The notes beneath the pieces were generated by a model, which made no database searches, was not told the DNA's origin, and worked only from the letters and a program-made list of their open reading frames with translations. From the NCBI GenBank assembly GCA_900642245.1, contig CAAAJI010000007.1, positions 106,527-161,142 of the forward strand: DNA of 54,616 bases. Reading direction: 5' to 3'. The position numbers and the translations under genes were made by a program. The stretch is from Fragilaria radians (taxonomy: Eukaryota > Bacillariophyta > Fragilariophyceae > Fragilariales > Fragilariaceae). Of this stretch, positions 1-11,071 are shown in pieces (within the stretch, counting starts at the first letter, position 1; every line of letters starts with the position of its first letter).

Positions 1-1801
1 CCGTAGAGCAATTTTCTCTCGAAGTTGATCATACAATCAATCTTCTGAGCTAAAAATTGCATTAACTTTCTTGTTTCTAATTTGTAGACCAGCCCGGTTG
101 GCTTTTTGTTATCTTCCTGAAGAAACTGTTACTCATCAAACAATTTGCTTGGCCCGTTTTTCCCCCTCAAATAACTCCTCTTTAAAATGTGAGGTTAACA
201 ACTTCAGCTTCTTTTGAATCCCTGGAGATGACTCAAATATTTTTCCGGGCACATGTGTTGGATTCTCTAGGTTTCAGCCTTCAATCCTTCAATAAATTTA
301 ACTTGCAATCATTGAAATCTAACTCTTCAGTTCGTTACAAAATACATCTGAAGCATTGTCGCTACAATGGATAATATAGTACTACTCTATTTATCCATTG
401 CTTATACCATTCCAGGAAATTTCGCACAGCCTAGTCAACTTGTTTTCATCCTGTGAATATCTATGCTTGTTTTGTTAGAACAGATTATTCATCTGCCATT
501 GCCTATTCTTTTTCTAAATGACTTGACTTTTTTCAGCATCTCCTCTGCAATGGGGTCTGTACAGTGAAATTTCTCTTTACTGCATGTAATTTTCCTATTC
601 CGCCGAGCGCTTATTTTTGCTTATCCAAGTTTTTGGAGAAATAACCTTTTTTCAGACATGCTCTTGCAAGTCCCTTCTCTCAAATGCTTCTACCTCCTTC
701 CCCAAAATAATTTATGTTAGTGGAATATGGTCGCAATTGATATTGAAAACAATTATTTGTCTTACTTCAGTTTTTTTGGTTTTGTTGGAGAGGCCGAGGG
801 TCTTGCAAAATCTGACACTTGGGTTGGTGTGTATAAATGCATATCATTTGAGTTTATTACGCTCATAACTAGCTCATCACCCATGCTGAGTGTATCTGCT
901 CTCATGCACAAAGAAGACATTCATCATGCAGAATCACAAATACAATGAGGAATCGTAACAACGCGCATCAAAAGGGGGCATTAATGTTCTGCTCTTTTTC
1001 CCACCAGGTCTTCATTGCGTTAGTGCGATAAAATCAACTATAGGTTTTTCGCAAGAACTCTCAGAAAATCAGCAGTTAGAGTAACGTTATTCTTCGCAAA
1101 ATCTCACATCATTTATACTTGTAGTATTAGGCCCAGCACAAAATGAAATTTTTGGGGCATATTAGGTCATAATTTTCATAAAATAGGATCCCATGTTTTC
1201 ATCAAATGTTTGTATCAGAGAGGAAAAAGTATTTGTTGAAATTAACATTTTTTAGCGTGTGGAGATTTAAAAAATCTTGATATTTGTAAAAGGATAATTT
1301 ATCAGATTACCCCTGGGAAGGGTACTCGTCTTGATACTTGAAATCTGTTAACAATCTGTTTGATCTATATTACTCTCATTCCAAATTAGGCATAATTTTA
1401 AATAATGCAGCATACGTCTGTTTTTAAGGGGAATACATTTTCTGCAAGCATGCTGATATCTGCACCAACAATTTTAACATGATATGAAACCATTTTCACT
1501 TCATTTCCAAAAACGAATTGACAAATTCAAATAGAGACTAAGCTATAATCTGTATCATCATTTTATGTTGCAGGCGTTCAGCATTAGAGCACTTTAGTTA
1601 CCCTCGTTTGAGCGTACAAAAGACAATGGGTTGTATTGTCGACAAATATGAAGGTCCAACCTTAATTTGACCGTTAAGTCTGTCAGTCCATGTTTGGGCA
1701 AAAAAAAGAGAAAACTACCGTCCACCGTTGTAATTTGAATTCAAATTTGAACAAGCAAAAGTACAACATGATTTGGCAAACACTCCTGGCTTTATTAGGA
1801 A
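1..1801. other. Intergenic, no gene seen
   Basis: AT-rich sequence with only short ORFs of 83 codons or fewer. None has a recognisable domain, a convincing start context or a splice partner. I see no tRNA, no transposon motif and no long repeat here. Confidence 0.6.
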
Positions 1802-2527
1802 ATGAGCATCGCTGTCTGCAATATTCTTCTTCTCTTAATATTGTATTCTACAAATTTGCATGCCTCTAAGTCAGGCTTCATTAGTTTTTTCAACACTTGC
1901 GATCAAGGAGTTATCCAAGTACTAAACATAACTTATTTTTGCGACTCCCCATACACTTTCTATTACGGCAATGGAGCCCATCGTAGAAGCGATTTGTGTG
2001 ACTATGGAGATAAGGCGACAATATCAGTTACATTCTATGTTTCGAAGTTCATAGACTCAAAAATTTACATGCAGTTATCTGCTTACGACGATTCAAATGA
2101 ACAACTATATTGGAAAAAGTCAATCGATCTTTGTATGGACTACGTTGGAGAGTATTGCAACTCAGTTGGATTCTATCGATTTTCCAAAACCATTCAATTC
2201 GCTTACATAGATGGTGATGAAATAGGCTTTGCACCCAATTGGGAAATAACGTTTTCGAAAAGCATGACTGGAGATTACGATCTTGGTGCTGCCAATGTTA
2301 AATGCGACAATGATGAAAGGTATTACTTCAATTGGCTGAATAGTCGCGCTAACGCCACACATTTTCACGAGCATTCGAGGAACTTTGTTCATCAATATGC
2401 AATGCTCTGGTTTACTTGCTTGACACTATTCTGGCTCGCATTCCTGTTGGTCAAAGAGTCGCGACATTCCAATGAAGAAAATCGTAACGCGGCAAATAGC
2501 GTCCTCTTAACAGATCAAGAATTATGA
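1802..2527 (+). CDS. Small type I membrane glycoprotein, unknown function
   Basis: Single-exon ORF of 241 aa starting at an ATG. Residues 1-21 are a hydrophobic signal peptide (ICNILLLLILYS-like core). The middle is a Cys-containing extracellular or lumenal domain of about 175 residues with several cysteines that could pair (for example CDQ, FCDSP, DLCDYG, LCMDYVGEYC). There are sequons at NITY and NATH. A single transmembrane helix (roughly residues 198-216, AMLWFTCLTLFWLAFLLV) precedes a short hydrophilic tail. This layout indicates a secretory-pathway type I protein. I do not recognise the family. The mix of aromatic residues and cysteines would suit a beta-sandwich, but that is a guess. 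It stands alone, with more than 1.8 kb free on the left and 2.8 kb on the right. Confidence 0.7.
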   Translation: MSIAVCNILLLLILYSTNLHASKSGFISFFNTCDQGVIQVLNITYFCDSPYTFYYGNGAHRRSDLCDYGDKATISVTFYVSKFIDSKIYMQLSAYDDSNEQLYWKKSIDLCMDYVGEYCNSVGFYRFSKTIQFAYIDGDEIGFAPNWEITFSKSMTGDYDLGAANVKCDNDERYYFNWLNSRANATHFHEHSRNFVHQYAMLWFTCLTLFWLAFLLVKESRHSNEENRNAANSVLLTDQEL

Positions 2528-5339
2528 TGTATTCGAGAGATATCTGTATTTTTATTGTTTTAGTCACCTACAAGATTTATTCGGCTTTGTGAAGTTTCTA
2601 AAAACAGTTAAGAGCGATCGAAATGCCAAACTAATGATTGTTTTATTGAAACTTGATTAAGCAGCACATCATACTTAGCAACGACAAGTTTGTTAAATGA
2701 CCTTGCCATCTCGTAGAATTATGGCCACGACAAAGCGTACCTCATGGATCCAAGAAATTTACCTATACAACACAATTTTCTTCGCACTTATATGCAATAT
2801 CGAACAATCAGAAGGATCATGCCTTCCTATTGGATTAAAGCTTGGTTCGCAGTATTCCAACCTTTTTGGGAAGCCAAAATAAGAAGTTTAATCCCATCGA
2901 TCGACCACAACAAGATTGTAACGGTAGATCACATTTTCGATACGAAAATGAAAAAAACACTCTTTTGCATTGCCTTTTCATTTTAAAAATCTTAGTTTAC
3001 TTCAACACGACCTGTAGAGATGCAATAGTATACAATTCTGCAATAGGTCCTGTACGCTGGATTACTAACAGGCAACTCTGTGGACGTACGCGATAAATCA
3101 AACATTCGTAGTCTTACAACTTGTAAGGCTGGAAATGTTAGTTTGAGTGCATCCTTTTAAATGCTTATTCTACATGGGAACATAGTAATCTGGTGAGTGG
3201 AGTTATCAAGCGTCCAAAATGTTGTAAAGACTTTTAAATTTTGTTTCAATTTGTAGAACTTTTAAACCAGCCCTACTCCTATCATTAATCATTAAGTTTA
3301 TTAAGAACTAGTAATTGGAGCTTGCTTTGGAACGCACATTTGGTTGTTAAAGGTAAGATCATGATAATTCTGTTTCTTTCAATTTCAGGTTATAAATTTG
3401 CAAAAATAATCATGAAATGGGTTTTGATATAATTCTATTCGTGAAAGGAACACAAAATTCATGGCATCATAAAAATTCTGCGATTAGCACGAACATAGCA
3501 TTGATCTTTTCAATACCTAGCAAACGGACGGTCTCTTTGTTTTATTGAAATCTTCCAAGGATTTGAGTATTTACACTGGGAAAGATTAAAGATAGGTGTT
3601 ATCAGTCCTTGTAATGTTGTTATCTTGGATTAAAGTCATATTGCAGCTCATTCAGCTTTTGTTGAAGTTATTCCTCCAAATGGAAACTCAAACCTGGTAT
3701 CAAAACGTTAACATAAATGTCACTGTATCGTTCACTTTAATTCTGGTATTCTTTGCTTGCATGAGAGTATAAATCATGGAGAAAAATGAATAAATTGTAT
3801 GATTCCAAGCATTTCAAAAATGCAGCTATGGTATTGATCCATATGACTAATGCCATTTCAGCCAGTTTTTTATTTGACTTTGGAAAAACACGAAAGAACT
3901 TTTCTTGATACAAAGTAATACTGTCCATTTTATTTTGAATATTTTGCTTGCTATTAAGAGCTCAAAACAATATCCCGCAATGAAAATTTTAATAGCATTT
4001 GGATGACATATACTTTTAAGTTTACCATGCAAAGTCTCGAGACCATTCTATTTTAGAATCTTGGATGCATGACACATACACATTTTGTAAGTGCTAAATA
4101 GTGAGGTGTATCACTAGCGACTTTCATTTCCAAATACAATAAACATAATGTAAGTAAATTAATTGAACTCCTACTCAGGTCGGTACTGATTTCGCGGTTG
4201 TATAATACGTTAAATAGAAGTTGCTTTAAGCCCTTAAAATCAACTCCTGAATTAAATGACATTCCCAATTTTTCCATTATGATTTTGAGACATTTTTCAA
4301 TGTTCCTATTAACTCAGTTGATGACTAGTGAAAGTATTAGGGGAATCATACTCGCCAAAATGCTATACAATTACTTCCGAGAATGATCGAAGCTTACCAA
4401 TTTGAGTAAAGTAAAAAAACTAGAAATGATTTAAAAGAACAGCAGATCGAAGGACAAGTTACTACTTTATGTCAGGTAAACACTCAATGATGTCGTCATT
4501 GATTAGCTTGTAGATAGATTAAACTTAGTAATCACAATTTTAGGAGCACAATTTACAAGAAAGTCAAATTTGATCAATTACTCACCCTTCTCACGACTAA
4601 CAATATCAAACAATATCAAATATTGTTGTCATCTAAGGTACATCATCATATTAGAAAAATGGCCAAATGTCAAGTTTATTTGAAGTAAAGTTATAGCAAT
4701 ATAGTGAAGTATGCAAGGTATTTATCTGATAATGACAATAATCATTTTCGTTTTCTTCCACACTACTAGTATTTTGTCGTGTAAGGGACACTGAAAGAAT
4801 GCCATTAGTTATTTACTTTTTACTTTTGATTTTCCGCGTAGTAAGGAGTTTTTCCTTGTGATATGCATATTCTGTTTGTGTTTTCAACTTTTCTTGATAT
4901 TGGAGATAAATGTGTCTGTGCAATACTAGATCAGCGTTAGATTATACGCCCTTAATGTAATGAGAACATAACTAGTGAATACTAAGAAAATAATAATGGC
5001 AAGTCAAGTAACCCGTATTTGATTGGTTCAATTGAGAAAAAGAATGTTTGAATTTTTTGACTGAGTACTTTAGAAAGCAGCCGAATAAAACAAATCGAAT
5101 TTTCATTGTGATCATTTCTATGAGGGCTTTTGGTGAACTCTTTACCTCATACGCGAAAGGTATTTACTATTTTGCAAAAGAAACAGCGTTCATCGTTGTG
5201 GATAGGATATACTAAAGTTCCCTTGATTGATTGGCTGAAACTCGGCGGAAACGAGAAACCCGTAAAACATTCCCGATTCCCCTTTTTGTTATATCTTCAA
5301 ATCCATTGACCATTTATGATTTGAGAAGTATTTTCTCAA
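2528..5339. other. Long intergenic stretch, no supported gene
   Basis: 2.8 kb of AT-rich DNA. Short ORFs (84 codons or fewer) overlap each other in several frames and match nothing I know. Around 4600 there is a tiny tandem word (CAATATCAAA repeated). The last 100 bp presumably hold the promoter and 5' UTR of the RRM-RapZ gene. Confidence 0.55.
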
Positions 5340-6451
5340 ATGGAAGTCGGGACAGAATTCAAAGTAAATATAAACAAGAAGAAAAAGTTGAAAGGCAAGG
5401 TTTACATTGGTAACTTGAGGGCATTTGCTGATTTGAAATCAAAACTATTACTTCTATTTCGAGACAAAGGTCTGGAAAGCATTACGGAAAACGACATTGA
5501 GATCCAAAAGCAAAACAGGTCTTGTTTTGCCTTCGTAATTTGCAATGATGTCGATATTGTGATCCAGAAATTGAATGGATTCGAATTCGATGGTCGAAAG
5601 CTTGTAGCAGAACGAGAGAGGAAAAAGGGTTCAACCACGAATATGTCCTTCGGCGGCGGATGGGCAGGTCCTACTAAATCCAAATCACTGACGAAAGAAA
5701 TTCAAACTAGATCCATCGCAACAGAAAGTTTACAAAATCAAATTTTACAAGAGAATGAAAAAGACGTCAATGAAGAAGATGGTATAACATTGGTGGATTT
5801 TCGTTCCCGATGTCAACAGCCATTAGGAGATCTGTTATCGGAACTAGGTGAATTTGACCCAAACTTCAAAAAGGTCACTTTGGATCGAGATCCCATAGAT
5901 CGAAGTCAAGTTAGCATACTGACTGAAAAATCTGATAAAAGATCCATGAGTAAGCTTGGGAAGTGTGGCAAGGCACCACTCCATGTTGAGTTTCAATCCT
6001 TTGGCTTCATGTTTGGTGCCCCAACAAGATCGTGCTTCAGCCACGCACAACCACTACTTACATTGGATTGTCGAGAGTTTCCGACTGTTCCAGCATACTT
6101 GAATCACAAGCCTGGAACCTCATTTGACGTCAAACGAGTATTGCTTACAGACGAGCTGAAACAAACCATTTCTAAATAAGTGAACACGTTTTCAACTCGC
6201 TTATTGAAGCCATCCAAGATGGTCACGGCTATGCCTTGCCTTTACGAATGACAATCTATGTTGGTTCCGAGATTGGGCGACATCGTAGCGTTATTGCCTG
6301 TGAAGAAGCTGCAAAGTTGCTTCGCAAACACTTAAGGAATAATAAAGAAAGCAGAATTCAATTCGATGTTTCTGTCGGCACATCTCATCCTGATATGGAC
6401 CGAAGACGAGATCTTGGTCGTAGCAAGAAAAATGAAATTGACGACGAATAG
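5340..6451 (+). CDS. RRM domain fused to RapZ C-terminal-like domain (one-base frameshift at about 6176)
   Basis: The first 279 codons (5340-6179) begin with an RRM at about residues 20-100: RNP2-like VYIGNL and a degenerate RNP1-like CFAFVIC. A linker with a conserved-looking MSFGGGW segment follows. From about residue 215 the protein resembles the C-terminal domain of the bacterial RNase adaptor RapZ: VEFQSFGFMFGAP, then LTLDCREFP, corresponding to the bacterial SFGFKYG and DVRFLPNP. The frame then hits TAA at 6177. In the next frame, from 6182, it continues EHVFNSLIEAI and then GSEIGRHRSV (bacterial GCTGGQHRSV), ending at 6451. One extra A in the AAA at 6174-6176 would join both parts as ISKISEHVF with no gap. 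The cause could be an assembly homopolymer error or a real lesion. An intron is unlikely because the homologous segments abut. RapZ's C-terminal domain binds small RNAs in E. coli, so an RNA-binding role is a fair inference. Confidence 0.75.
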
Positions 6452-7907
6452 ATCAAAGTACAGAGAGGAATGCACGTCACTCCAAACAATGAAAGATCGT
6501 AAAAAGAAGGAAAACACAATACATTGTTGATAGCAGGGCTTCTCGTGAATTAGGAACAAATCCCACGACTTTTTATCTTGGATATTTGGAAAAAGAGAAA
6601 TCTATTTAAAAAAATAGGAAACGCAAATTAGAAGATAAAAATTCTTGCATCAATTGCTCATGTAAAAATGCATTATTATTCTTGTGTTGCGAATGGAAAA
6701 TGTAGGTCACCTTCATAGATGGCTAAAGTTTGCACAAGCAACGCATTTTAAAGTAATTGTAAGGAAAATTCAATTACAAGTTCTTTTCACTTTTGAGTCA
6801 CAATTCAGTTTGGTATTGCTAGCTTTATTGAGAGTTGATGGACATGGTACATTTAGAGATCTAGGCTTTTTAAGGGAGAAGGATAAATGATCAACTTGAA
6901 GTGGAATTACTTTTCAAGAGCAACAAATTCAAGGATGAAGGTTTTTCTATTGGTATTGATCTCCCCCCCTCTGAGCAAGTGCTATTGACAAAAACGAAGC
7001 AGGAAACAAAACATGCATAAGAACAGAATGACTGAATGAGTGCGCCTTCACTTAGTGGATATGCCAATCAGGATGGTTAAATGTTGCAGCAGAAAGACTT
7101 TGATGATGGAAATGCAGCAATGGCGTAAGGTAAATTGAAGAAGAACCTTTAATCCTTATAAGAAACTTTTAATGAAAGAAATAACCTGTTTCTTAGAAAG
7201 AAACGGAGGATATTGAATCATTTTTAAGTCATTTGAGTGCAAAATCAGTTGAAGCATTTAGGCAGGGCAGCTAAAGTTAAACAACCTAGATTAGAAGGGA
7301 GAAGTTGAACACATACGTACACTTATTTATTTATACCGTTTCCAATTAAACATCTTCAACATTTGAAGCCTTGTTATGCACCAAGTGAATTTTAAGGTAG
7401 GCTGAAAATAAATATTCACACATAACCCAAATTTACGGAGAATTAGCTATGGAATTGATATCGTTTCCATTTCCAGGTTCCACAGTTAAGGAACTAAGAG
7501 CTAACTTTGCTCTACAGCGATATTATATTTGCAAATCAAAAAGAAGAGTTAATTAGATATTACTTCAAAATCATTTTTTCAAAGTAGAATTTAGGGTACG
7601 ACAATAATGTATACGCTGCTTATGCTGAGAAAATGGGTGGACGGTCCTTATGCTTACTAACCAGGATTCCAATCAGTTAGATTGAATGCTGCAAGGCTTC
7701 TGGGTTATGTGAAGCGCTGCATCAATATCTAGAATGTTTCCTTCACCATTAAAATCACAACTTGATGGTAGAAAAGTGTGATAAATTTATGATTTCGTAT
7801 CGTTAGTTAAAAAATCAATGGACCCCTAGAGGTGACATGCCAGGCACCAATTGAACTTCGCAGGGCATTGCATAGGTAGCAACTGTGTTCTCATCACCAT
7901 GACAGAG
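6452..7907. other. Intergenic, nothing recognised
   Basis: About 1.45 kb between the RRM-RapZ gene and the 3' end of the minus-strand acidic protein gene. It has no ORF above 70 codons, no transposon domain and no evident repeat. Confidence 0.55.
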
Positions 7908-9812
7908 TCATTGCAACACTGCTTTCCTGATTGATTCCAATTTCGTTACTTCTTCATCATATTGATCCAAATCTTGATCATCATCGAACAAGTTTTCCCA
8001 AAGATTTTGAAATGTTCGCTGCCATGAAATGAATTTCAACCAAAGCGTTGACATAAGTGTCTTCAATTCAGCGAAGTCTACTCCCCCATTTTCGTTGCTT
8101 TTTGGCATGTATCGTTGCAATCGTGAAGAATCAATAGCCCTTTTAATCCGAGAAAGTAAAATACTCAAATGTTTCTTTATAATCTTGGCACCCTGGCCCG
8201 CCAATACTTCTTGGATTGACGATCCTGAGGCTCCGACATCTAACTCATCGGGTGGCTCAACTTCTTCTAGAAATTTATCAATATCATCTAATCCCTCAAC
8301 AAATTCTGTATTGACGCTTTTCTGTGCCTTCAGTGGCATCTTAGAGTCCTCGCCTTCTTGAAGGGAATGATTTAATTGAGGGAGGTCAGAAGCACTTTTG
8401 ACATCTGAAACTCTTTCTATTCCACCATTTTTTTCAGAGGTAATAACATTCTTCAATACTGATTCGTAAAGGCTGGAGTAGTTAAATCGAATTTCAGGCT
8501 TCTGACCCCAAATAAAACGATAGCAATACGAGACGCAGCCTGATTCTTTACAGTCGAGAGAGCTTTCTTTAGAAGAAGTTGAATGACATTCTGGAGGTAA
8601 GGAATTTGATATTTTCAGAGTATTATCATGATTAGATGTCTCCTCATTAGATGATGCATCAAATGCAAGTTGAGCTTCGTTAGGGATCGCCTGGGAGTTA
8701 CTTGAAGTCACTTTATCGACCAATTCTTCGTTTGATATATCAACTTGATTATGTATGGTGGAGAATCTTTCAAAATGTTTAGAATTGGTCCCATCATCTA
8801 GAATTTCATCGATATCTGTGGGTGTTGCCTCTAATTCGATGGAGAACGTCGAATGTTTTGGAAACGTTCCTGAAGTCCTGATAGATTGTTTTTCACAAGC
8901 TACGGAATTTTCACAATTTTCACCCTGATAACTATTGACTAAGTCCGTGCGAGGAAAGGTTGGCTTGACCTTGCTACGTAAACCACTTGTTTGGCCTCCA
9001 TCAGCAGAAACAACAAACGCGTCGGTAAGAGCAGTAATTAAACTGCTCTGACAAATGCCGTCGTCTGAATCCATAACTTCGTCATAGATTCCACTGTTAA
9101 GATTTTCTCCAATCCCAAGTCCTAATTGCGACGAGGATGCAGTTTCTTCATCAAGGCCTTCCTCGGCAATACTATACTGGTCCACCTTTTTATTTCCTCT
9201 ATGATCATTAAGCACTTTAAAATCAATACTGCTTGACTGAATACCATGTATATCCTCTTGTCTATTTGCCTCCTTTTCTTCGATAGCTTTGCTAGATGAT
9301 CCAAAATCAGATTTGGAAACAGCGGTTTCAGCTTCGATCCCTAACGTTCTTTCTCTATCGTTTTCTTCGGCAATCGTTGCTTCGTGACTAGTAGTGGAAC
9401 TACTAATCATCGACATTTCACTATCAGAATTAGTTGGCATATTTTCGAAACAAACATCGCTGACACCAAAATCAAAGTATTCTGTAGTAGAATTTTTTGT
9501 ATCAACTGATTCCTCTTTCTCTTTTGTGTCATTTTGGACAGTGATTGACGCGTTCAAGTCATGAATTGTCAACGAATTTGATGTAGCCGAACTACTTTCG
9601 GAATCCATAGAAATATCTGCCCCATTTTTCATTCCTTCCCCTGAGTTGGAATCATGACTAGAACTTTCATCCAAAATAGGATTACTTAAGTTTGACCAAG
9701 AAAGCTCTTCGTGTTCGCCTTGAGAACTAGCGGCCATGCAATAAAAACAAGCTAATTTGGAAAAGAATACTGCTAGCAAAAAAGGAAGAACCTTAGTCAG
9801 GCGAAATGTCAT
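7908..9812 (-). CDS. Secreted/ER acidic Ser-rich protein with helical C-terminal domain, unknown function
   Basis: Uninterrupted 634-aa ORF. Residues 1-28 form a clear signal peptide (MTFRLTKVLPFLLAVFFSK, then a short polar end). Residues 30-430 are low complexity and rich in Ser, Glu, Asp and Asn, probably disordered. A short cysteine cluster (CKESGCVSYC) lies near 445. The last 130 residues look folded: a PPDELDVGASGSSIQEVLAG segment is followed by amphipathic helices with Trp (LWLKFISWQRTFQNLWENL) and an acidic tail. The density of charged and conserved-looking residues suggests the C-terminus carries the function. I cannot name the family. No transmembrane segment other than the leader is visible. 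No plastid-type A-F cleavage motif is obvious after the leader, so ER lumen or secretion is more likely than plastid import. Confidence 0.7.
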   Translation of the reverse strand: MTFRLTKVLPFLLAVFFSKLACFYCMAASSQGEHEELSWSNLSNPILDESSSHDSNSGEGMKNGADISMDSESSSATSNSLTIHDLNASITVQNDTKEKEESVDTKNSTTEYFDFGVSDVCFENMPTNSDSEMSMISSSTTSHEATIAEENDRERTLGIEAETAVSKSDFGSSSKAIEEKEANRQEDIHGIQSSSIDFKVLNDHRGNKKVDQYSIAEEGLDEETASSSQLGLGIGENLNSGIYDEVMDSDDGICQSSLITALTDAFVVSADGGQTSGLRSKVKPTFPRTDLVNSYQGENCENSVACEKQSIRTSGTFPKHSTFSIELEATPTDIDEILDDGTNSKHFERFSTIHNQVDISNEELVDKVTSSNSQAIPNEAQLAFDASSNEETSNHDNTLKISNSLPPECHSTSSKESSLDCKESGCVSYCYRFIWGQKPEIRFNYSSLYESVLKNVITSEKNGGIERVSDVKSASDLPQLNHSLQEGEDSKMPLKAQKSVNTEFVEGLDDIDKFLEEVEPPDELDVGASGSSIQEVLAGQGAKIIKKHLSILLSRIKRAIDSSRLQRYMPKSNENGGVDFAELKTLMSTLWLKFISWQRTFQNLWENLFDDDQDLDQYDEEVTKLESIRKAVLQ

Positions 9813-11071
9813 ATCTTTTCAAAGAATAATCGGAGAAGAAAGCGATGAAAAGTTCTTTGGAAAGAACTAAGAGATATCGTTGAAGGATCGGTACATCCTT
9901 TGATTATCATGACATTTCCACAACTAGGTAGTTGACTTTCGGTTCCACGTGGTGCAACATCTTGGGACTGCACACTGGCACTTGAAGTAATGGTGATTTT
10001 TCACTACATCTGATCTCTATCTTGGATTTGGAATACAATCATCCAAACTTCCTCAAATCAGCCATCATTAGACTTTTAAGATGTGTGGTTTCCATAATTT
10101 CTTTGATCAAATCAACCATATTCTACAGATACTTGGTGATATAAATCAATAATGTGATCGGAAATGAACAATTGATTTTATAGCAGCAACCATTTATTGA
10201 TTGAATCGCATCACTTTGATATGTCAACTGTCACTCATGCTTTACATCACATTGTGCCTTTTTCCATCTAGTTCCAGTATATTCTTTTGAATCTGTATGA
10301 ACGATAATCTTCAATAAGACAAGCTTGACTCGAAAACTTCTTTGTTGTACCCATGCTTTCCTTGTCTGTACACCCATGACAATGGAATAGAATAATGTTA
10401 AAAAAATAAGGGGAACGTTAGTATTTGCTATGGCTATTCCTCAAATATGATCGCTTATAAGGGTTGTGATGCTTGTGTATTGGAATCAAGACCTTTCAAT
10501 ACTGCTTAAAACAAGCCATGAATTTAGGGTCTTTATTATATCTAATCTATAGGAATAATAAATTGCAATTTCAAATGTAATATACAGAAATTTGAAAGCC
10601 GCAAATCATAGAATGCAAGAAATTCCTCTGTCAGTAAAATCAAAAGACAATGTGGCAATCACGTGTCACACAAAATTATTCAGTAGTCCTAGCACCAGGG
10701 AGCCACCCTATTGACATGCACTAAACTAAAGGTAATGGGAATTGTCGTACATGTGTCTGCCAACGTGAAGTAATGGTAACACTGGCTTCTATGTCGCATA
10801 ATGAGTTCTTGAGGTATTGTCAGTTGAGTGAAATATCTTTCATTGTTAAAGATGTAGGTACCGGTGATGTATTACACTTGTTAATTAGGTCAAAATTTCA
10901 ACGGATTTACTCCAAAGAGTGTGGCACTTTTCCAAGTATGGTTTTTCCATGCAATTAGGGTGAAAACCCCTGCCTGAAAATCGAAAATCGATATACTCCG
11001 TTCTTTATACAGAAGGGTTACAATAGTCGACTGCGAAAATCATTTATTCATCACTCTATTCCGTAGAGTCA
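9813..11071. other. Divergent intergenic region
   Basis: 1.26 kb between the starts of the minus-strand acidic protein gene and the plus-strand rhodanese gene. It must contain both promoters. I see no defined element, ORF or repeat beyond short chance ORFs. Confidence 0.5.

Noticed and set aside
6174..6182. Programmed -1 ribosomal frameshift
   Set aside because: The site TCT AAA TAA does not allow proper re-pairing in the -1 frame (AAA would become TAA), so an indel is more likely.
8029..8361. Plus-strand ORF of 110 codons
   Set aside because: It is a shadow of the conserved C-terminal part of the minus-strand acidic protein gene.
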